DNA of 5,598 bases from Cellulomonas sp. Lineage in GTDB: Bacteria > Actinomycetota > Actinomycetes > Actinomycetales > Cellulomonadaceae. The stretch spans positions 1 to 5,598 of the forward strand of contig JAPSIJ010000178.1 of NCBI GenBank assembly GCA_031178805.1, written 5' to 3'. Below are positions 1 through 5,328 of the stretch, in pieces. The position numbers and the translations under genes were made by a program. The first letter of the stretch is position 1; every line of letters starts with the position of its first letter. The notes beneath the pieces were generated by a model, which saw nothing but the letters and a program-made list of their open reading frames with translations, made no database searches and was not told where the DNA came from.

Positions 1-194
1 CCAGCGCGATCAACGGCTGGCGGGCGACGATCGGCGGCGCGACGATCACGCAGGCGTGGAACGGCACGGCCTCCGGCAGCACCATCACCGCCTCGGCGTG
101 GAACGGGAAGCTCGCCGCCGGGGCGTCGACCACCGCCGGGTTCCTCGGCAGCGGCAGCCCGGGCAACCTGACCGCGAGCTGCACGGCGTCCTGA
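1..194 (+). CDS. C-terminal family 2 carbohydrate-binding module (CBM2) of a secreted glycoside hydrolase or related enzyme, partial
   Basis: The open frame enters from the left edge (first full codon at base 3) and ends with TGA at 192-194, leaving 63 visible residues. They fit the second half of a CBM2: an NGW motif near the start, a TQAWNGT strand, a second AWNG (SAWNGKLAAGAST), a GFLGSG turn, and a Cys four residues from the end, where CBM2 domains close their N- to C-terminal disulphide. In this family the surface tryptophans stack on crystalline cellulose or chitin, anchoring an attached catalytic domain outside the cell. The tail after the last tryptophan is shorter than in the classical Cellulomonas Cex module. 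The catalytic domain lies outside the window, so the enzyme class (cellulase, xylanase, LPMO or other) cannot be named. The domain call is secure; the substrate is inferred. Confidence 0.88.
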   Translation, partial: SAINGWRATIGGATITQAWNGTASGSTITASAWNGKLAAGASTTAGFLGSGSPGNLTASCTAS

Positions 195-206
195 CGGTCG
201 CACGCT

Positions 207-247
207 GACGAGGGCCGCACGTCCCCGGGGGGCGTGCGGCCCTCGTC
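207..247. terminator. Strong hairpin between convergent genes, probable bidirectional terminator
   Basis: A perfect 15-bp inverted repeat (GACGAGGGCCGCACG at 207-221, its reverse complement at 233-247) encloses an 11-base C/G-rich loop. It begins 12 bases after the stop codon of the CBM2 gene and lies 32 bases beyond the stop of the convergent 280-879 gene. No T-run follows on either strand, which is common for terminators in high-GC actinobacteria. Its symmetry would let it act on transcripts from both sides. Confidence 0.8.
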
Positions 248-279
248 GTGCCGGAGGGAAGGCGGACCCGGACGCGGCA

Positions 280-879
280 TCAGCCGAGCGGCGACCCCAC
301 CACGAGGTCGACGAGCTCCGCCCGCTCGCGCGCCAGCCGCGCCATGAGCACGTCGCGGTCGGCGAGGTCGACGTCCGCCGGGTAGCCGACCTCGCGGCGC
401 ACGCCCGCCAGGTACTGCGTGCGGCGTCCGGGGTCCTGGATCCCCGACTGGACGTAGTGCGCCGTCGTCAGCGCCACACACCGGTCCCACGCCCGCCGCA
501 GCACGGCGGACCCGAAGTAGGCGGCGAGCTCGGCGCCGAGCACCTCCGACTCGACCCGCCACCGGACCCACGCGGCGTCGAGCCCGGCCTGGTCCTGGGA
601 CGCCGCGCCGACCTCGGCCAGCTCCGTCGCGACCTGCATCTCCCCTACGACGCGTGCCGTCCGCGCGGCGAGGTCGCGCCGGATCTCGAGCTGCGCCTGG
701 TGGTCCTGCCACTGCTGGGTCACGTGCGGGACCAGCAGTCCCGAGACGGCGGCGGTGACGAGCAGCAGGGTCATCGGGTGCTTGAGGAGGTCGCCGACGG
801 TCCGGAGCGCCGACCGGGGGCGTCCGTCGCCGTCGCCCGGGGTCGGGCCGGACGGCGGGGCCTCGCGGCGGTACCTCAT
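280..879 (-). CDS. Uncharacterised single-pass membrane protein
   Basis: This 199-residue protein has no function I can name. From the ATG at 879 it has a charged, Pro/Gly-rich N-terminal tail (1-34), one hydrophobic segment at about 35-52 (HPMTLLLVTAAVSGLLVP), then a mostly helical, polar region to the end. The helical part includes a heptad-like charged stretch (about 57-90) and Trp-rich segments (AAWVRW, RRAWDRC). There is no signal peptidase site, so it is probably an anchored protein; the orientation is uncertain. It resembles, from memory, uncharacterised actinobacterial proteins with a membrane helix followed by a WQDHQ-type helical region; this is not verified. I chose ATG 879 over an in-frame GTG at 900 because a GAGAGG sits nine bases before it. 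It is convergent with the CBM2 gene and divergent from the transporter operon, with 438 bases between the two starts. Confidence 0.75.
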   Translation of the reverse strand: MRYRREAPPSGPTPGDGDGRPRSALRTVGDLLKHPMTLLLVTAAVSGLLVPHVTQQWQDHQAQLEIRRDLAARTARVVGEMQVATELAEVGAASQDQAGLDAAWVRWRVESEVLGAELAAYFGSAVLRRAWDRCVALTTAHYVQSGIQDPGRRTQYLAGVRREVGYPADVDLADRDVLMARLARERAELVDLVVGSPLG

Positions 880-888
880 GGCGTCTCG

Positions 889-894
889 CCTCTC
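889..894 (-). promoter_or_regulatory. Ribosome binding site deciding the start of the 280-879 gene
   Basis: GAGAGG on the minus strand ends nine bases before ATG 879. It lies inside the coding region if the upstream GTG at 898-900 were used, so it supports the shorter, 199-residue product. Confidence 0.55.
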
Positions 895-1018
895 GTGCAC
901 GGGCCCAGCACGAGGCCCGGGCCGACGCGTAACAGGAGGAGACGCGCGTAGCGGCGGTGATACCGGAGGGTCCGGGGCGGCGTCGTCCTGCCCGCCCGCG
1001 AGCGCGCGCGCACCGGCG

Positions 1019-1219
1019 TCACCGCCCGAAGTCGACCCACCGCCCCTCGGAGACGACCTCGACGAGCAGCGCGTCGGCCTCCCGCACCCACGGCACCCGG
1101 CGCCCGGCGCCGATCGTCGGCAGGGCCGTGAGCTCGAGGACGCCGAGCGACGCCCACCCGAGGCCGGTGCTGACCCGGGTCCGGGCGCGATCTCGTCGGG
1201 TCGAGGCGCCCGGGCGCAC
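1019..1219 (-). pseudogene. Probable remnant of a peptidase E (S51)-like / type 1 glutamine amidotransferase-like gene
   Basis: A minus-strand frame of 66 codons contains about 34 residues (bases 1162 down to 1061) that read like an internal piece of a real protein: LGWASLGVLELTALP, then RRVPWVREADALLV. From memory, this matches the middle of actinobacterial S51-type peptidase / glutamine-amidotransferase-like proteins, where an LGW..LGVLELTALP segment leads into a WVPxVREADALLV strand just before a GGD motif. Here the GGD and the catalytic GxSAGS motif are missing: the frame diverges after ALLVE and stops 12 codons later. The first 19 codons also do not resemble the family, and neighbouring frames show no displaced continuation. 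So it is a fragment, not a simple frameshift. The frame starts at GTG 1219 without a clear ribosome site. The alternative is a chance reading frame; the similarity is recalled, not searched. Confidence 0.45.
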
Positions 1220-1317
1220 GGTCAGGGTCCCGCGTCAGGGTCGGGCGCTCCAGGTCCGGGGTCCGGTCAGGGCGCTGCCCGAGGTGGTCGCGGCGCCGGC
1301 GGAGCAGGCTGGGCGAC

Positions 1318-3729
1318 GTGACGAGCCGAGCGAGGGACAGGCACTCCCTGCACCTGCGCCATGCGTACGACGACCTGGTCAGGAACAGGGGCGTCCACGC
1401 CGCGCTGCTCGCGGTCCTGGTCCTGAGCGCGTTCCTCATGGCGACGGGCTCGATGGTGGTCGAGCGGCTCGCGGACTCGGTCGGCGCGCTCGCCGAGCAG
1501 GCGCAGCCGCCGCACTTCCTGCAGATGCACAAGGGCGGGTACGACCGGCCGGCGCTCGAGGCGTTCGCCGCCCGGCACGACGAGATCGCCGCGTGGCTCG
1601 TCACCGAGATGGTCGGCTACGAGAGCAGCGCCCTGAGCTGGCACCGCCCGGGCACGGGCGAGTCGGGCTCGCTGGCGTCGGGCCGGTTCGACAACCTCTT
1701 CGTGACGCAGAACGACGAGTTCGACCACCTCGTCGACGAGGACGGGGACGTCCCGCGGCCGGCGCCCGGCGAGGTGTACGTCCCGGTCAAGTACGCGCAG
1801 GCCTTCGGCCTGCGGGCCGGCGACGCGCTGACGGTCTCGACCGACCGGGGACCGTTCGAGCTGGACGTCCAGGGGGTGGTGAAGGACGCCCAGATGGCGG
1901 CGTCGGCGAGCAGCGCGACGCGCGTGCTGGTCTCCGACGAGGACCTCGAGCACCTCCGGCAGGCCGGTGGTCTGCCGGAGGTCATCGTCGAGTACCGGCT
2001 CGCGGACGCCGCGCTGGCGGACGGCTTCCAGGCAGCGTACGAGGCCGACGAGGCGCTGCCGAGGAACGGCCCGGCGGTCACGGGGCAGCAGATCCAGATC
2101 ATCAGCACGTTCAGCGACGGCCTGTCGGCCATGGCGCTGATCCTGGTCAGCGTCCTGCTCGTCGTGGTCGCGCTGGTCAGCCTGCGGTTCGTCATCCGGC
2201 AGACGCTCGAGGACCGGGTTCACGAGATCGGCGTCATGAAGGCGATCGGCATCCCGGACCGTGCGATCTCCGGCATGTACCTGCCCACGTACGTCGTGAT
2301 GACGCTGGTCGCCTGCGTCGTCGGCGGCCTCCTCGCGGTCGTCGCGACGGACGTCCTGACGCAGGACCTCCGGGCGAGCTACGCCACGCCCGAGATCGGG
2401 CCGTGGACGGTCCTCGTCCCGCTGATCGCGCTGGCGGTGGTCTTCCTGGTCGTGGTCGCGATCTGCCGCGACGTGCTGCGCGGGGTGCGGAAGATCCCGG
2501 TGGTGAACGCCCTCGTGCACGGCAGCACCTCGGACGAGCGGCAGACCGCCCGGCGCGCCAGGCGCCGGGCGCGCCGGGTGCGGCGGACCGGTCTGGCGTC
2601 GTCGGCGGGCACGGGCGTCAACCGGCGCCTCGCCCTCCTCGACCTGCGGGCCGAGGGCAGGCAGTGGGCCCTCCTGCCCGTCGTGTTCCTCCTGACGGCG
2701 GTGCTGATCACGGTGCCGGCCAACCTGCTCAGCACGTTCGAGAGCCCGCAGCTGGTCACCTCCATGGGCGCGCCCGAACGCGACCTGCGTGTGGACCTGC
2801 AGCTGCAGGACGACGTCGACGGCGTGCGCCAGGAGCTGGCCGCCGCCCTCGAGGGCGACCGCCGGCTCACCGGCCTGCGGGCCTACGCGAACGTGCAGTA
2901 CCGCACCGAGGGCGCCGAGGGTCCGGTGCACCTGCCCGTCGAGGTCGGTGACTACTCCGGCGAGACCGTCCGGTTCACGGCAGGCGGCGCGCCGGCAGCC
3001 GGGCAGATCGCGCTGTCGGCGCTCAACGCCTCCGAGCTCCGGCTGGGTGTCGGCGACACCATGACCGTCGAGCGCGGCGGCGAGTCCACCGAGGTCGAGG
3101 TCAGCGGCGTCTACCAGGACCTCACGGCGGGCGGGAAGACCGCCAAGATGCAGGGCGAGGTCACGCAGGGCGCGTCCGCGTACCTCTTCTACGCGGACGT
3201 GGCCGACGGCGAGGACCCGGTGGCCGTCGCGGACGCGCTCCAGGAGCAGTTCCCCACCACCGCCGTCTTCCCGATGGCGGAGTACCTGCAGCAGACCTTC
3301 GCCGGCACGACCGACGCGTTCCGGGGCGCGGCCCGGCTGGCGCTGGTCCTCGGGGTCGCGGTGGCCCTGCTCGTGACGAGCCTCTTCCTCCGTCTGCGCG
3401 TCGCGCGGGACCGGTCCACGACGGGCGTCCTCTCTGCGATCGGGTTCTCGGCGAGGGAGATCGTCGCGCAGGTGCGGACCAAGACGCTGGTGACCGTGAC
3501 CGCCGGCACGCTGCTCGGGCTCGTGCTCGCGGCGACGGGCGGGGAGGTGCTGGCGAGCGGGCTGCTCGGGGCGCTCCAGATGGGTGTCGCCGACCTGGCG
3601 TTCCTGCCGGACCCGTGGCTCGTGTACGTGCTGCACCCGCTCCTGCTCGTCGGAGCGGGCTGCCTCGGCGTCGTCCTGGCCACCGCCGGCCTCCGGAGCG
3701 CCGACAAGAGCCAGTGGCTCCGAGGATGA
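1318..3729 (+). CDS. ABC transporter permease with two FtsX-like halves (8 predicted membrane helices)
   Basis: This 803-residue protein is the membrane subunit of a type VII (MacB/LolCE/FtsX-like) ABC transporter. Predicted helices lie at about 27-48, 270-293, 323-347, 363-385, 449-471, 672-694, 723-749 and 767-791. Each half has one helix, a large extracytoplasmic domain (about 49-268 and 472-670, MacB periplasmic-core-like), then three helices. The FtsX signature coupling helix appears twice: EIGVMKAIGIPDRAI at 303-317 and TTGVLSAIGFSAREI at 701-715. So one chain supplies both halves of the transmembrane dimer. A very basic linker (about 407-424, rich in Arg) joins the halves on the cytoplasmic side. 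The GTG at 1318 is the first start in frame and keeps the first helix intact; GGAGCAGG at 1301-1308 is a weak ribosome site. The cognate ATPase follows after 11 bases. The substrate is unknown: relatives export antibiotics, peptides or lipids, or transmit force to cell-wall enzymes. BceB-type permeases differ in having ten helices and one large external domain. Confidence 0.93.
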   Translation: MTSRARDRHSLHLRHAYDDLVRNRGVHAALLAVLVLSAFLMATGSMVVERLADSVGALAEQAQPPHFLQMHKGGYDRPALEAFAARHDEIAAWLVTEMVGYESSALSWHRPGTGESGSLASGRFDNLFVTQNDEFDHLVDEDGDVPRPAPGEVYVPVKYAQAFGLRAGDALTVSTDRGPFELDVQGVVKDAQMAASASSATRVLVSDEDLEHLRQAGGLPEVIVEYRLADAALADGFQAAYEADEALPRNGPAVTGQQIQIISTFSDGLSAMALILVSVLLVVVALVSLRFVIRQTLEDRVHEIGVMKAIGIPDRAISGMYLPTYVVMTLVACVVGGLLAVVATDVLTQDLRASYATPEIGPWTVLVPLIALAVVFLVVVAICRDVLRGVRKIPVVNALVHGSTSDERQTARRARRRARRVRRTGLASSAGTGVNRRLALLDLRAEGRQWALLPVVFLLTAVLITVPANLLSTFESPQLVTSMGAPERDLRVDLQLQDDVDGVRQELAAALEGDRRLTGLRAYANVQYRTEGAEGPVHLPVEVGDYSGETVRFTAGGAPAAGQIALSALNASELRLGVGDTMTVERGGESTEVEVSGVYQDLTAGGKTAKMQGEVTQGASAYLFYADVADGEDPVAVADALQEQFPTTAVFPMAEYLQQTFAGTTDAFRGAARLALVLGVAVALLVTSLFLRLRVARDRSTTGVLSAIGFSAREIVAQVRTKTLVTVTAGTLLGLVLAATGGEVLASGLLGALQMGVADLAFLPDPWLVYVLHPLLLVGAGCLGVVLATAGLRSADKSQWLRG

Positions 3730-3734
3730 GGGGA
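3728..3734 (+). promoter_or_regulatory. Ribosome binding site of the ATPase gene, overlapping the permease stop codon
   Basis: GAGGGGA overlaps the last two bases of the permease TGA (3727-3729); its GAGGGG core ends seven bases before ATG 3741. An in-frame ATG at 3726 overlaps the stop codon (ATGA) but lacks such a site. This favours 3741 and indicates translational coupling of the two genes. Confidence 0.65.
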
Positions 3735-3740
3735 CGACCC

Positions 3741-4508
3741 ATGGACCAGCTCGTGGTGCTCGAGTCGAGGGCGCTCACCAAGACGTACGTCTCCACCGCC
3801 CCCCCGACCGAGGTGCTCCGCGGCATCGACCTGTCCGTGCGGGCGGGCGAGCTCCTCGTCATCATGGGCGCGTCGGGCTCGGGCAAGTCGACGCTGCTGT
3901 ACAGCCTCTCCGGCATGGACCGGCCGACGGGCGGCCAGGTGCTGCTCGACGGGCGCGAGCTGACGTCCCTGAGCGACGCCGAGATGGCCCGCGTCCGCCT
4001 CACGCGGATGGGCTTCGTCTTCCAGCAGCCGCACTTCCTGCGCAACCTCGACGTGCGGGACAACATCCTGCTGCCCGCGCTCAAGGCCGCGTCCCGGCAG
4101 GGCAGGCACGCCGCGATCGCCCGCGCGGACGCGCTCATGGAACGGTTCGGCATCGCGCACGTCCAGGACCACGGCGTCACCCAGGTCTCCGGGGGCCAGC
4201 TGCAGCGGGCCTCCCTCTGCCGGGCGCTGGCGGGCGAGCCGTCCGTCGTGTTCGCGGACGAGCCGACCGGCGCGCTCAACAGCAGCATGTCGGCCGACGT
4301 CATGGACGCGCTCACGGACGTGCACCGGAGCGGCACCACGATCGTCATGGTCACCCACGACCCGGCCGTCGCCGCCCGCGGCGACCGCGTCGTCTACCTC
4401 CGCGACGGCGTGCTCGTGGACGCGCACACGCCAGGGCCGTGGCAGGAGGCGGAGGCGCAGCAGCGGGAGGACGACCTGCTGGCGTGGCTCAGGGAGCTGG
4501 GCTTCTGA
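3741..4508 (+). CDS. ABC transporter ATP-binding protein (MacB/LolD/SalX-type ATPase)
   Basis: This 255-residue nucleotide-binding subunit powers the permease encoded just upstream. All ABC ATPase motifs are present: Walker A GASGSGKST (43-51), Q-loop glutamine in FVFQQPH (about 95-96), signature VSGGQLQRA (149-157), Walker B VVFADEP with D173 and the catalytic E174, D-loop region TGALNS (176-181), and the switch histidine in VTHDP (H206). The TGALNS D-loop and the length match the MacB/LolD/BceA-SalX group, which pairs with FtsX-like permeases. A short tail after about residue 227 is acidic and Gln/Glu-rich (PWQEAEAQQREDD) and ends in a hydrophobic LLAWLREL helix. I chose ATG 3741 over the in-frame ATG 3726, which would add five residues and overlap the permease stop. 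The protein should act as a dimer at the inner face of the membrane. Assignment to the fold is certain; the transported substrate is not known. Confidence 0.96.
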   Translation: MDQLVVLESRALTKTYVSTAPPTEVLRGIDLSVRAGELLVIMGASGSGKSTLLYSLSGMDRPTGGQVLLDGRELTSLSDAEMARVRLTRMGFVFQQPHFLRNLDVRDNILLPALKAASRQGRHAAIARADALMERFGIAHVQDHGVTQVSGGQLQRASLCRALAGEPSVVFADEPTGALNSSMSADVMDALTDVHRSGTTIVMVTHDPAVAARGDRVVYLRDGVLVDAHTPGPWQEAEAQQREDDLLAWLRELGF

Positions 4509-4524
4509 GGTCCCGACGACGGGG

Positions 4525-4566
4525 GTGCCGAGATGCTGGCCACGCTGGTCCTCGCGGTCTCGGCAC
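4525..4566. terminator. Inverted repeat between the convergent ATPase and regulator genes, possible terminator
   Basis: A perfect 9-bp inverted repeat (GTGCCGAGA at 4525-4533, TCTCGGCAC at 4558-4566) flanks a 24-base loop. It starts 17 bases after the ATPase stop, and its right arm shares one base with the regulator's stop codon (4566-4568). There is no T-tract and the loop is long, so termination in either direction is plausible but weakly supported. Confidence 0.4.
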
Positions 4567-5291
4567 TAGCCCTGGTACAGCCACACGACGTTCGCATCGG
4601 GGTCACGCACGGCCGACGACCGTGGCATGCCCTCCGAGTCGTGCGGACCGAGCACCTCGGTCGCGCCGGCGGAAAGGGCGCGGCCGTGGGCGGTGTCGAG
4701 GTCGTCCACCAGCACCCCGATCGTCGCCGGTCCGGCAGCGCCCGGGTGGTCGGCCGTCTGCAGGTGGACGAGGAAGAAGTCGCTCTCGCCGTACCGGCCG
4801 AACACGAAGCCGGAGAAGTCCTCGTCGGCGGTGCGCTGCGTGACCTCGTAGTCGAACCCGAACGCGTCGATGTAGAAGGCCGCCGCAGCATCGAGATCCG
4901 CGACCAGCAGCTTGATCTGCACCGGGCGGGCCGCGCTCGGGGGCGTCGAGGTCGGCACCCCCTCCTCCGCGAGCCTCTCGGCGTCTCCGAGGCTCGCCGC
5001 GATGCGGTCGCGCTCGCGCTCCAGGCGGCTGCGGTGGGCGGCCAGCACGCCGTCGGCGTGCGCGGGGTCGTCCAGCACCGTGCGCGTGTCCTCCACCGAC
5101 AGGTCCGTCCAGCGCAGCGAGCGGATCTGGCGCGCCCGCTCCAGCTGGTCCGGACGGTAGTACCGGTAGCCCGTCGTCGCGTCGACGCGCGCCGGCGCCA
5201 GCAGGCCGACCTCGGCGTAGTGGCGGAGCGTGTGCACGGACAGGCCGCAGAGGCGTCCGAACCTGCCGATAGAGATCTCGTCGATGTCCAC
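4566..5291 (-). CDS. MerR-family transcription regulator fused to a C-terminal VOC (glyoxalase/bleomycin-resistance-fold) domain
   Basis: This 241-residue protein starts with a MerR winged helix-turn-helix (ISIGRFGRLCGLSVHTLRHYA from residue 6, wing and ATTGYRYY at about 38-45). A helix rich in Arg/Glu follows (about 83-110), which in this family forms the antiparallel dimer coiled coil. After a Pro/Ser/Thr linker (112-122), residues 123-240 form a VOC domain: VQIKLLVADLDAAAAFY, then DFFLVHLQ, then a second repeat IGVLVDDLDTAHGRALSAGA ending in RDPDANVVWLYQ. Aligned by eye to glyoxalase I, the usual metal ligands are mostly replaced: Q125, T190 and W237, with H176 the only possible ligand. 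A ligand-binding sensor is therefore more likely than an enzyme. Start is GTG 5291, with no ribosome site but a promoter spaced for a leaderless transcript. The gene converges on the transporter operon, which it might regulate; this is unproven. Confidence 0.92.
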   Translation of the reverse strand: MDIDEISIGRFGRLCGLSVHTLRHYAEVGLLAPARVDATTGYRYYRPDQLERARQIRSLRWTDLSVEDTRTVLDDPAHADGVLAAHRSRLERERDRIAASLGDAERLAEEGVPTSTPPSAARPVQIKLLVADLDAAAAFYIDAFGFDYEVTQRTADEDFSGFVFGRYGESDFFLVHLQTADHPGAAGPATIGVLVDDLDTAHGRALSAGATEVLGPHDSEGMPRSSAVRDPDANVVWLYQG

Positions 5292-5306
5292 AGCACGACT
5301 GTGGAC
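5286..5306. repeat. Second inverted repeat covering the -10 region and start codon of the regulator gene
   Basis: GTCCACAG (5286-5293) and CTGTGGAC (5299-5306) form a perfect 8+8 inverted repeat with a five-base spacer. It covers the -10-like CACAGT and the GTG start codon and shares three bases with the spacer palindrome. It could be an additional operator for the same or another repressor. If transcription begins at the start codon it cannot form an RNA hairpin, since one arm is not transcribed. Confidence 0.45.
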
Positions 5307-5328
5307 CCTCGGGTCGCCCGAGGGTCAA
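5298..5328 (-). promoter_or_regulatory. MerR-type promoter of the regulator gene with 19-bp spacer, predicted leaderless
   Basis: Reading the minus strand, TTGACC (5328-5323) matches the -35 consensus in five of six bases. It is followed by exactly 19 bases and then CACAGT (5303-5298), a weak -10. A 19- to 20-bp spacer holding a palindrome is the hallmark of MerR-regulated promoters, where the regulator underwinds the DNA to align the elements. Six bases after the -10 comes the GTG start codon at 5291, so transcription would begin at or next to the start codon. Confidence 0.6.
5304..5326. promoter_or_regulatory. Palindromic operator in the promoter spacer, probable binding site of the MerR-VOC regulator
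   Basis: GACCCTCGGG and its perfect complement CCCGAGGGTC are separated by three bases, a 10+10 palindrome of 23 bp. It fills the spacer between the -35-like and -10-like elements and overlaps the -35 by four bases. Position and symmetry are those expected of a MerR dimer site, so autoregulation is likely. Confidence 0.65.

Larger units (their letters stand above)
880..1317. other. Long intergenic region between two divergent genes; no intact gene seen
   Basis: This 438-base stretch separates the starts of the minus-strand membrane protein and the plus-strand permease, so it must hold promoters for both. I could not identify a convincing -10/-35 pair for either. It holds the probable peptidase remnant at 1019-1219, a GGCCCGGGCC palindrome at 914-923, and three copies of GTCAGGG at 1221, 1234 and 1266. 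The region stays open in several frames because of high GC, but none of those readings looks like a protein. The palindrome in front of the regulator gene (5304-5326) has no visible copy here. Confidence 0.6.

Noticed and set aside
880..960. A possible sigma-70-type promoter for the 280-879 gene
   Set aside because: The best candidates on the minus strand (around TGTTAC) have no matching -35 at an acceptable distance.
957..2951. A 664-codon plus-strand open frame overlapping the permease
   Set aside because: The translation is Arg/Pro/Gly repeats with no domain. It is the +1 shadow of the permease.
1267..3636. A 789-codon open frame on the minus strand opposite the permease
   Set aside because: Its product is a low-complexity run of Arg, His, Asp, Gly and Pro with no hydrophobic core, while the plus strand encodes a clear permease with GC-rich third positions. 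It is a GC-driven shadow.
3189..4427. Long minus-strand frames (about 400 codons each) across the permease-ATPase junction
   Set aside because: They oppose two genes with intact family motifs and show the biased composition typical of antisense GC-rich frames.
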